Positions 1 through 5,689 of a stretch of DNA of 6,268 bases are shown piece after piece. Source of the stretch: CAWJHE01 sp964614855. Lineage in GTDB: Bacteria; Chloroflexota; Anaerolineae; Anaerolineales; UBA4823. The notes under the pieces are model-generated. The model saw only the letters and a program-made list of their open reading frames with translations. It searched no databases and was not told where the DNA came from. The stretch lies in assembly GCA_964614855.1 (NCBI GenBank), contig CAZTMX010000165.1, forward strand, positions 1-6,268. The letters are read 5' to 3'. How positions within the stretch are numbered: position 1 is the first letter of the stretch; the number at the start of each line of letters is the position of its first letter. Both the position numbers and the translations under genes were made by a program.

Positions 1-1
1 G

Positions 2-695
2 GTGGTGGATGTGCGCGTTGGGCTGCACCGCACTGCTGTGGTTGTGGAACGTGACGGCAGGTTGAATTGTGGGGTGGGCTCCACCCTGGTCAGCCCGGTG
101 TACGATCATAAGGCTCCGCCGGTGCCCTTGGCGGGAAAACTGACCAGTCTGGGTGCTCTTGAACTGGCGCATCAAGTGCTTGCAGACCAACCCACCATGG
201 CAAGCATCGGCATGGCGGCGCTGAATGCCTTGATCCCACCGCCCGAAAACGGCTTTGAAGCAAACGCAAGTGAATTTATCCTGCAAAAAGGCGCAGGCAA
301 ACATGTCGCCCTGATCGGACATTTTCCTTTTGTCGATGATCTGCGCAACCGTGTTGGCAGGCTGACAGTCCTGGAGCTTGAGCCGCGCCCAGGTGATTTG
401 CACGCCGGCGAAGCGCCGCGTATCCTGCCCACAGCCGATGTAATCGCCATCACCGGGATGACCCTGATCAACCACACCCTGGAAGGTCTGCTGGCGCTTT
501 GTCCTGAGAATGCCTTTGTCATCCTTCTGGGGCCTACCGTGCCGCTCAGCCCGCGGCTTTTTGATTNNNNNNNNNNTGGTATCCGGTTTAGTGGTCATCG
601 ATATCGATACCACCCTGGCGACAATCTCGCAGGGTGGTAATATCCGCCAGTTGCGCGAAGCGGGTGTGCGCCTGGTAAATATCATGAGGAGCTGA
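2..695 (+). CDS. DUF4213/DUF364 protein (putative heavy-metal chelation family), 5'-partial and split by an assembly gap
   Basis: The translation reads as the DUF4213 N-terminal domain followed by the Rossmann-like DUF364 domain. The first opens with VDVRVGLHRTAVVV and continues through a conserved LTSLGALELA and ASIGMAALNAL stretch. The second contains the VALIGHFPFVDDLR strand-loop, an LELEPRPGD strand, an ADVIAITGMTLINHTLE segment and GPTVPLSP. The family is described as a putative heavy-metal chelator; its reaction is unknown to me. The GTG at base 2 is probably internal, because members usually have some 20 or more residues before this point, so the true start lies upstream of the window. 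After the 10 N the frame moves by one: the family's C-terminal end (VSGLVVIDIDTT, then SQGGN) continues from 579 to the TGA at 693-695. I read this as one intact gene with a mis-sized gap, not a real frameshift. It is followed after three bases by the cytochrome gene. Family assignment is firm; function is not. Confidence 0.85.
567..576. other. Assembly gap (10 N) inside the DUF364 gene
   Basis: Ten N follow LFD (GAT at 563-565), and the coding frame resumes one position out at VSG (from 579). In this family about five residues normally separate these two points. A true gap near 12 bases, or any length that is a multiple of three, would restore one frame. The N count is therefore a placeholder. 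Confidence 0.95.
600..644 (+). repeat. Long near-perfect hairpin in the 3' end of the DUF364 gene
   Basis: TACCACCCTG (608-617) is perfectly complementary to CAGGGTGGTA (630-639). Inside it, CGA (619-621) pairs with TCG (627-629) after a single bulged G618, leaving a 5-base loop. Outside it, GATAT (600-604) pairs with ATATC (640-644) across a 3-base bulge. In all 18 base pairs are possible in 45 bases. No T-run follows, so it is not a standard intrinsic terminator. It lies 42 bases upstream of the cytochrome ribosome binding site (686-691) and could affect mRNA processing or the relative expression of the two genes. It also encodes conserved-looking DUF364 residues, so chance cannot be excluded. 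Confidence 0.7.
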
Positions 696-698
696 CAG

Positions 699-2501
699 AT
701 GAAAAATTTCCATACAGCCGTCATTTTCTTTGTTTTGATTTTGCTCAGCGCCTGCGCTGCGCCTGCCGTGCAAGTGGCCGAAACCGAAGCGCCACCCGCA
801 CCAGTACAGAGCGAGCCGCCAGCCAGCCAGCCGGCAGAAGGAGCGCCTGCCGCGCCAGTGAACGGCGCACAGGCGGACACCTCTGACCCAGCACAGGCTG
901 GCGGTGCTGTCTCCCAGGACCCCCATGCACCCGCTCCGGTGGGTCAGGGTCTGCCGTTGATCTCAACGCGAGGTGATCTTTTCAATGCCTCGGGCAACTG
1001 TGCCGTCTGCCATACCCAGATGATAGACATGGCAGGGAATGATGTCTCCAATGACAGCCTGTGGCGCGCTACGACCATGGCAAACGCTGCTCGTGATCCT
1101 TATTGGCAGGCTTCGGTGCGGCGGGAGGTGCTCAACAGCCCGCAAAACCAAGAAATTATCGAAGATAAATGCACCGCCTGCCACATGCCCATGGCTTCGT
1201 CCACCCTGCAAACCCGGGGTGAAACCGGCGCGCTGCTGGACCAGGCGCTGGGCGACCCGGCGCACGAGCTGCACAACCTGGCGATCGATGGGGTTTCTTG
1301 CAGCCTGTGCCACCAGGTACAGCCGGACAACTTTGGAGACATGGAGAGCTTTAGCGGCGGTTACCTTGTCGATACGCAGACACCAGCCGGAGCGCGTATC
1401 GCCTACGGTCCTTATCCTGTAGGGCAGAACCTGGTGCAGATCATGCAGGGGGTTTCAGGTTTTATCCCGCAGTTGGGGCTGCACATCGAAGAAGCTGCCC
1501 TGTGCGGAACCTGCCACAACCTGATTACACCCTACCTGGATGCCAGCGGTCAGATCGCGGGTGAATTTCCCGAGCAGATGATCTTCAACGAGTGGCTGCA
1601 CAGCAGCTTTGGCGAAACAAAAACCTGCCAGGGCTGTCATATGCCGCTGGCTCAGGGCAGCGTGCGCCTTTCCACCACCGGTGGTCCGCCGCGCAGCCCA
1701 TTTTATAAACATTTCTTTGTCGGCGGTAATACCTATCTGCCGCAGCTGCTGCAGGAATACGGCGCTGGTTTACAGGTGACCGCCTCGCAGGCGCAGCTGC
1801 AGGTCAATATACAAAACAGCGAAACGTTGTTGGAAACGATGACCGCCAACCTGAAGGTGGAAAACCCAACCCTGGCGGACGGCAGGCTTTCTTTTGATGT
1901 CAGCATCGAAAACCTGGCTGGTCACAAGCTGCCCGCCGGGTACCCCTCCCGCCGCGCCTGGCTGCATGTGGCTGTTTTGGATAGCGCTGGCAAGGTCGTT
2001 TTTGAAAGCGGCGCTTCGGGGGCGGACGGCAGCATCCAGGGCAACGATAATGACGTAGATGGCTCCAAGTTCGAACCGCATTACCTGCAGATCGACAGCC
2101 CGGAACAGGTGCAGATTTACGAACCGGTAATGATCGATACAGAGGGTGCTGTAACCACCATGCTGCTGCGCGGTGCAGCCTATGCTAAAGACAACCGCCT
2201 GCTGCCGCAGGGTTTTGACAAACCCAGCGCCCCTGCAGATATTGCGGTGCACGGCGCAGCCCTGGAGGATGCCGACTTCACCGCTGGCGGCGACAAGTTA
2301 AAGTATATTGTCGATCTGGGCTCGGCAACGGGTCCATTCACCATCCAGGTCCAGCTGCTCTACCAGTCGATCGGCTACCGCTGGGCGCAAAACCTGGACG
2401 GCTACGACACGCTGGAAACCGAGCGTTTTGTTGCATATTACAGCGCACTGCCGGATCTGCCGTTCCAGATCGCGGCGGTGCAAATCCAGGATATCAAATA
2501 G
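699..2501 (+). CDS. Five-haem c-type cytochrome lipoprotein
   Basis: This 600-residue protein starts at an ATG seven bases after a strong GAGGAG site (686-691). It has a lipoprotein signal peptide: a short basic start, a hydrophobic core (about 7-16) and the lipobox LSAC with lipidated Cys19. It should therefore be anchored on the outer face of a membrane. Residues 20-85 are a Pro/Ala/Gln-rich flexible tether. Five covalent haem sites follow: CAVCH 101-105, CTACH 158-162, CSLCH 201-205, CGTCH 269-273 and CQGCH 310-314. Sites two and five share the context CxxCHMPxA, as in cytochromes of the c552/c554/NrfA/HAO superfamily. From about 383 to the end is a haem-free, probably beta-rich domain with NLAGHKLPAGYPSRR (405-419); His409 could be a distal haem ligand. 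The likely role is extracytoplasmic electron transfer or a redox reaction; the substrate cannot be read from the sequence. It appears co-transcribed with the DUF364 gene. Confidence 0.92.
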   Translation: MKNFHTAVIFFVLILLSACAAPAVQVAETEAPPAPVQSEPPASQPAEGAPAAPVNGAQADTSDPAQAGGAVSQDPHAPAPVGQGLPLISTRGDLFNASGNCAVCHTQMIDMAGNDVSNDSLWRATTMANAARDPYWQASVRREVLNSPQNQEIIEDKCTACHMPMASSTLQTRGETGALLDQALGDPAHELHNLAIDGVSCSLCHQVQPDNFGDMESFSGGYLVDTQTPAGARIAYGPYPVGQNLVQIMQGVSGFIPQLGLHIEEAALCGTCHNLITPYLDASGQIAGEFPEQMIFNEWLHSSFGETKTCQGCHMPLAQGSVRLSTTGGPPRSPFYKHFFVGGNTYLPQLLQEYGAGLQVTASQAQLQVNIQNSETLLETMTANLKVENPTLADGRLSFDVSIENLAGHKLPAGYPSRRAWLHVAVLDSAGKVVFESGASGADGSIQGNDNDVDGSKFEPHYLQIDSPEQVQIYEPVMIDTEGAVTTMLLRGAAYAKDNRLLPQGFDKPSAPADIAVHGAALEDADFTAGGDKLKYIVDLGSATGPFTIQVQLLYQSIGYRWAQNLDGYDTLETERFVAYYSALPDLPFQIAAVQIQDIK

Positions 2502-2514
2502 CGCATAGCCGAAT

Positions 2515-2545
2515 AATTGCGCATGTTGAATAGAAGCAATTGCGC
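2515..2545. repeat. Direct repeat AATTGCGC in the spacer before ettA
   Basis: AATTGCGC occurs at 2515-2522 and 2538-2545, 23 bases apart start to start; the second copy overlaps the 8-bp palindrome GCAATTGC (2536-2543). The spacer 2502-2613 contains no gene, no convincing terminator for the cytochrome and no good sigma-70 promoter. The repeat could be an operator or chance; I give it little weight. Confidence 0.25.
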
Positions 2546-2613
2546 TACCTGGGCCGTGAAATATCTATTAAGGGCTAATGGATCAATAATGAAATCGAGG
2601 ATATAAGCAGCTT

Positions 2614-3972
2614 ATGAGTGACCAACAAGTAATTTTCTCCATGGTGAGGGTCAACCGGGTCTTCCCGGTCAACCGCCAGGTGATCCGGGATATCTCGCTG
2701 GGGTTTTATTACGGTGCCAAAATCGGTGTATTGGGTCTGAATGGGGCAGGCAAATCCACCCTGCTGCGCATCATCGCTGGCAAAGATGATGGTTATACCG
2801 GCGAAGTGGCCTTTTCTCCCGGTTACAGCGTCGGTTTGTTGGAGCAGGAACCGCAGCTCGATCCTGATAAAACAGTCAAGCAGGTTGTTGAAGAAGCCGT
2901 GCAGCCCATCATCGAAATGCTGCACCAGTTCGATGCGGTCAACGAGAAATTCGCCGACCCAGACGCCGATTTCGATGCCCTGATCGCCGAGCAAGCCCGC
3001 CTGCAGGATGCGCTGGACCACCTGGATGCCTGGACGCTGGATAACCGCCTGGATGTCGCCATGGACGCCCTGCGCTGCCCGCCCGGCGACACCCCGGTGA
3101 AGACGCTTTCGGGCGGCGAGCGCCGCCGTGTGGCGCTCACCCGCTTGCTGCTAACCGAACCGGACATCCTGCTACTGGATGAGCCTACCAACCACCTGGA
3201 CGCCGAGTCGGTAGCCTGGCTGGAGCGCCACTTGCAGCAGTACCGCGGCACGGTGATCGCCGTCACCCACGACCGCTACTTCCTGGATAACGTGGCGGGC
3301 TGGATCCTGGAGCTGGATCGCGGTTACGGCATCCCTTGGAAGGGCAATTACACCTCCTGGCTTGAGCAGAAAAAGACCCGCCTGGCACAGGAGGAAAGCA
3401 GCGAAAGCAAGCGCCAGAAGACCCTGCAGCGTGAGCTGGAGTGGATCAGCATGTCGCCCAGGGCGCGCCAGGCTAAGGGCAAGGCGCGTTACACGGCCTA
3501 CGAAAAACTGCTTGGGCAGGAGTACGAGAACCGTCGCGAAGAACTGGAAATCTACATCCCACCCGGCCCGCGCCTGGGGGATATTGTGATCGANNNNNNN
3601 NNNNNNNNNNNNNNNNNNNNNNNNNNNNNNNNNNNNNNNNNNNNNNNNNNNNNNNNNNNNNNNNNNNNNNNNNNNNNNNNNNNNNNNNNNNNNAATGTGC
3701 TGCTGCTGGATGAGCCCACCAACGACCTGGATGTCAACACCCTGCGCTCCCTGGAGGAAGCCGTGGAGAACTTCGCCGGCTGCGCCGTCATCGTCAGCCA
3801 CGACCGCTGGTTCCTGGACCGCGTCGCCACGCACATCCTGGCATTCGAAGGCGAGAGCCAGGCGCGCTGGAGCGTGGGCAACTGGTCGGATTACGAAGCG
3901 GACAGGAAGCGGAGATTGGGGAAGGAAGCTGAGACCCCGCACCGCATTAAGTACAGGAGTCTGAAGAGGTGA
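2614..3972 (+). CDS. ettA: Energy-dependent translational throttle protein EttA (ABC-F), interrupted by an assembly gap
   Basis: EttA is a soluble ABC-F ATPase that binds the ribosomal E site and gates entry into elongation according to the ATP/ADP ratio. The translation matches E. coli EttA closely end to end. NBD1 has Walker A GLNGAGKST (41-49), the arm insertion (about 95-150), signature LSGGER (165-170), Walker B LLLDEPTNHLD (186-196) with catalytic Glu190, and switch His219. The basic tRNA-contacting linker spans about 245-316. NBD2 is visible only from its Walker B (LLLDEPTNDLD, 363-373, Glu367) and His396 onward, ending in RIKYRSLKR as in EttA. The 100 N hide NBD2 Walker A and signature. 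The visible 418 residues plus about 138 expected in the gap give 556, against 555 in E. coli, so the gene is probably intact. The ATG at 2614 matches the family N-terminus; the nearest GAGG (2597-2600) is 13 bases away, so initiation looks weak. High G+C, and set apart from its neighbours by spacers. Confidence 0.95.
   Translation: MSDQQVIFSMVRVNRVFPVNRQVIRDISLGFYYGAKIGVLGLNGAGKSTLLRIIAGKDDGYTGEVAFSPGYSVGLLEQEPQLDPDKTVKQVVEEAVQPIIEMLHQFDAVNEKFADPDADFDALIAEQARLQDALDHLDAWTLDNRLDVAMDALRCPPGDTPVKTLSGGERRRVALTRLLLTEPDILLLDEPTNHLDAESVAWLERHLQQYRGTVIAVTHDRYFLDNVAGWILELDRGYGIPWKGNYTSWLEQKKTRLAQEESSESKRQKTLQRELEWISMSPRARQAKGKARYTAYEKLLGQEYENRREELEIYIPPGPRLGDIVIXXXXXXXXXXXXXXXXXXXXXXXXXXXXXXXXXXNVLLLDEPTNDLDVNTLRSLEEAVENFAGCAVIVSHDRWFLDRVATHILAFEGESQARWSVGNWSDYEADRKRRLGKEAETPHRIKYRSLKR
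3594..3693. other. Assembly gap (100 N) inside ettA
   Basis: One hundred N separate IPPGPRLGDIVI from NVLLLDEPTND. In E. coli EttA about 138 residues lie between the equivalent points, so about 410 bases are missing rather than 100. The reading frame happens to agree on both sides. The missing part should contain NBD2 Walker A and the second LSGGE signature. Confidence 0.95.
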
Positions 3973-3976
3973 GGTT

Positions 3977-3985
3977 TGGTATAAT
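3977..3985 (+). promoter_or_regulatory. Extended -10 promoter for the glycan genes
   Basis: TGGTATAAT is an exact match to the extended -10 element (TGn followed by TATAAT, hexamer at 3980-3985). It begins five bases after the ettA TGA (3970-3972). No good -35 is present at 17-base spacing (GGAGTCT region, about 3956-3962), as is common for extended -10 promoters. Transcription would start near 3992 and read through the GNAT, aminotransferase and permease genes. This assumes a standard housekeeping sigma factor. Confidence 0.6.
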
Positions 3986-3996
3986 GAATAGGTTAA

Positions 3997-4065
3997 AACC
4001 TGAACCGCTGTGATTTTGGCGGGAATACAGGGCAGGTTACATAAATTCTTGACTGGGTAAACCTG
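3997..4065 (+). promoter_or_regulatory. Leader with two mutually exclusive stems before the GNAT start codon
   Basis: AACCTG occurs at 3997-4002 and again at 4060-4065. CAGGTT at 4033-4038 lies between them and can pair with either copy. The upstream pairing encloses an inner CCGC/GCGG stem (4005-4008 with 4019-4022). The downstream pairing extends to CAGGTTAC (4033-4040) with GTAAACCTG (4057-4065, one bulged A) and would end one base before the GTG start at 4067, covering the initiation region. This is the geometry of a translational switch, but the stems are short and there is no recognised riboswitch core or terminator T-run. Confidence 0.3.
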
Positions 4066-4066
4066 G

Positions 4067-4555
4067 GTGCTGAAGCTTAAGTTGATCGATGAGTGTGACT
4101 TGGGGCAATTGTCTGCATTCTTTGAAGAGAATAATGTGCAGGCGATCCTCGATACATTCTCCCCTTTTACGTTGACGGAAGAGACGGCACGGTGGATCGC
4201 TTGCCAGTCGCATCAAGACCGTTTTTACCTGGGTTTGAACCAGGATGAAGTGGTCGGTTTCTCGATGTTGCGCGGCTGGGATGAGGGGTTCTCTGTGCCA
4301 AGTTTTGGCATCTTTATCGATCACCGCTACCACGGCAAGGGGTACGGCAAGGAGTTATTGGATCTCACTATCGACGCTGCTCGCGAACTGGGCTGCAGCC
4401 AAATTCGTCTGAGTGTGTATGCGAGTAATCCAGCAGCTCGTAAGATTTACCTCAGCCGGGGTTTTGCAGAGCGTGAAAACATCCCAATCGAGCATAACGG
4501 TTTTATGGATGAAAAAATTATAATGCTGAAAGACTTAAGGGGTCGAAATGGGTAA
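4067..4555 (+). CDS. GNAT-family N-acetyltransferase, probably acting on an amino sugar
   Basis: A 162-residue single-domain GNAT protein. The first strand is LKLKLID. The acetyl-CoA pyrophosphate loop is visible as RYHGKGYG (87-94), fitting R-x-x-G-x-G, after the strand GIFIDH. The following SQIRLSVYASNPAARKIY segment, with Asn121, Tyr128 and Gly132-Phe133, is the typical C-terminal GNAT half. The start is GTG at 4067: an in-frame TAA at 4058-4060 excludes anything earlier, and the next start-like codon (TTG 4082) would cut the first strand. There is no clear Shine-Dalgarno, only a GGGT at 4055-4058. The stop overlaps the aminotransferase start by eight bases, implying translational coupling. 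By context I infer N-acetylation of the amino sugar made by the next gene, as WecD and PseH do in their pathways. GNAT sequence alone does not define the substrate. Its G+C is clearly lower than that of ettA. Confidence 0.85.
   Translation: MLKLKLIDECDLGQLSAFFEENNVQAILDTFSPFTLTEETARWIACQSHQDRFYLGLNQDEVVGFSMLRGWDEGFSVPSFGIFIDHRYHGKGYGKELLDLTIDAARELGCSQIRLSVYASNPAARKIYLSRGFAERENIPIEHNGFMDEKIIMLKDLRGRNG
4537..4555 (+). promoter_or_regulatory. Ribosome binding site and 8-base gene overlap coupling the GNAT and aminotransferase genes
   Basis: AAGGGG (4537-4542) sits five bases before the ATG at 4548, inside the last codons of the GNAT gene, whose TAA is at 4553-4555. The strong site fixes the aminotransferase start and supports coupled translation of the two enzymes. 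Confidence 0.75.
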
Positions 4556-5672
4556 GCGATTTATACCGGTAGCCTCGCCTGCGCTTGTGGGAAATGAGAA
4601 ATTGTATGTAAACGATTGCCTGGAGAGCACTTGGATTTCGTCCGCAGGCAAATATATTGCCGAATTTGAGAAGAAATTTTCCGAATTTTGCACGGTAAGC
4701 CATGCTATTGCTGTAATGAATGGCACGGTGGCTTTACACCTGACGATGCTGGCTTTGGACATCGGCTCTGGTGATGAAGTGATTATCCCCACGCTAACCT
4801 ACGTGGCGACTGCTAATTGCGTTTCCTATGTCGGCGCTACACCGGTGTTTGTCGATAGCGAACCGCTGACCTGGAATCTCGACCCTGAGCAAGTTGAAAG
4901 GGCGATCACCCCGCGCACAAAAGCCATCATCGCCGTGCATCTTTACGGCCATCCAGCGGATATGATTGCGATCATGGACATCGCCCAAAGACACAACCTG
5001 TGGGTGATTGAAGATGCGGCCGAAGCGCACGGTGCCAGCATCCAAAATCGCCGTGTTGGTTCGTTCGCACATGTTTCAACTTTTAGCTTCTTTGGAAACA
5101 AGATCATCACCTGCGGCGAAGGAGGCATGGTCGTCAGCAACGACCCGCATCTGGCGCAAAGGATGCGCCAGCTTAAGGGACAGGGTGTGGATCCCACTCG
5201 GCGATACTGGTTCCCGATGATCGGATACAACTACCGCATGACCAACATCCAGGCGGCGATCGGTCTGGCACAATTAGAAAAAGTGGACTGGCACCTGGCG
5301 CAGCGCCGCCGTGTTGCTAATACATATGAGAAATACCTGGCTGGCGTGCCAGGGTTGAAACTGCAACCTGAATTACCAGGCTATGTGAACAGCTACTGGA
5401 TGGTCAGCGTGGTTCTGGATGAAAGCCTGCCGGCGCGCGATACTGTGATGGAGGGGCTGGCGGAACGCGGCATTGAGACGCGCCCGTTTTTCTATCCCAT
5501 GCATGTCCTGCCCATGTACCGCCATCTCACCAAAGCTCAAAAATTCCCGGTTGCTGATAAAGTAGCTGCCCAAGGGTTCAACCTGCCTTCATCTGCAAAC
5601 CTGACGGAGGATGATATTCGTTATGTTTGCGATTGTTTACTGGAGGTAATTGGGAAAGCTCCAGGATTGTAA
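4548..5672 (+). CDS. per: DegT/DnrJ/EryC1 aminotransferase, probable GDP-perosamine synthase
   Basis: A 374-residue PLP-dependent sugar aminotransferase. Family motifs in order: IPVASPALVGNEK near the N-terminus, STWISSAGKYI (27-37), NGTVALHL (58-65), DEVIIPTLTYVAT (76-88), VHLYGHPADM (130-139), EDAAEAHG (155-162), STFSFFGNK (177-185) with the PLP-binding Lys185, GEGGMV (190-195), GYNYRMTN (226-233), SYWMVSV (282-288) and ETRPFFYPMH (310-319). From memory, it aligns almost without gaps to the O157-type Per protein, which converts GDP-4-keto-6-deoxymannose and glutamate to GDP-perosamine. Retention of Lys185 argues for transamination rather than the ColD-type dehydratase reaction, in which it is His. 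Length is normal. Related enzymes aminate dTDP- or UDP-4-keto sugars, so the exact nucleotide sugar is an inference. It sits between the GNAT gene and an export permease, fitting a surface-glycan operon. The keto-sugar-forming dehydratase is not in this window. Confidence 0.85.
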   Translation: MGKRFIPVASPALVGNEKLYVNDCLESTWISSAGKYIAEFEKKFSEFCTVSHAIAVMNGTVALHLTMLALDIGSGDEVIIPTLTYVATANCVSYVGATPVFVDSEPLTWNLDPEQVERAITPRTKAIIAVHLYGHPADMIAIMDIAQRHNLWVIEDAAEAHGASIQNRRVGSFAHVSTFSFFGNKIITCGEGGMVVSNDPHLAQRMRQLKGQGVDPTRRYWFPMIGYNYRMTNIQAAIGLAQLEKVDWHLAQRRRVANTYEKYLAGVPGLKLQPELPGYVNSYWMVSVVLDESLPARDTVMEGLAERGIETRPFFYPMHVLPMYRHLTKAQKFPVADKVAAQGFNLPSSANLTEDDIRYVCDCLLEVIGKAPGL

Positions 5673-5689
5673 TAACCGCTATTTCTAAG

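Noticed and set aside
597..608. 12-bp palindrome ATCGATATCGAT
   Set aside because: It encodes the Ile-Asp-Ile-Asp stretch of DUF364, and part of it is already in the hairpin at 600-644. There is no separate sign of a binding site.
1039..1422. 127-residue + strand frame overlapping the cytochrome
   Set aside because: It is an out-of-frame shadow with a composition typical of shifted high-G+C code, overlapping three real haem sites in the main frame.
1770..2252. 160-residue open frame on the - strand opposite the cytochrome
   Set aside because: The + strand carries clear family features, and the antisense product has no recognisable motif or gene-like context.
699..2501. Nitrite reductase NrfA or hydroxylamine oxidoreductase as the identity of the cytochrome
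   Set aside because: CxxCHMP contexts are shared with that superfamily, but there is no CxxCK site as in typical NrfA, only five haems instead of the eight of HAO, and the C-terminal domain is unlike either.
2540..2570. Possible sigma-70 promoter before ettA (TTGCGC with TATCTA)
   Set aside because: The -10 matches only three of six consensus bases and the -35 is poor.
3172..3942. 256-residue open frame on the - strand opposite ettA
   Set aside because: It runs through the N gap and is the mirror of a highly conserved, high-G+C ettA. Its sequence shows no recognisable domain.
5640..5664. Possible terminator CTGGAG/CTCCAG at the end of the aminotransferase gene
   Set aside because: Only six pairs, a 13-base loop, located within coding sequence, no T-run after it, and the permease gene follows closely.
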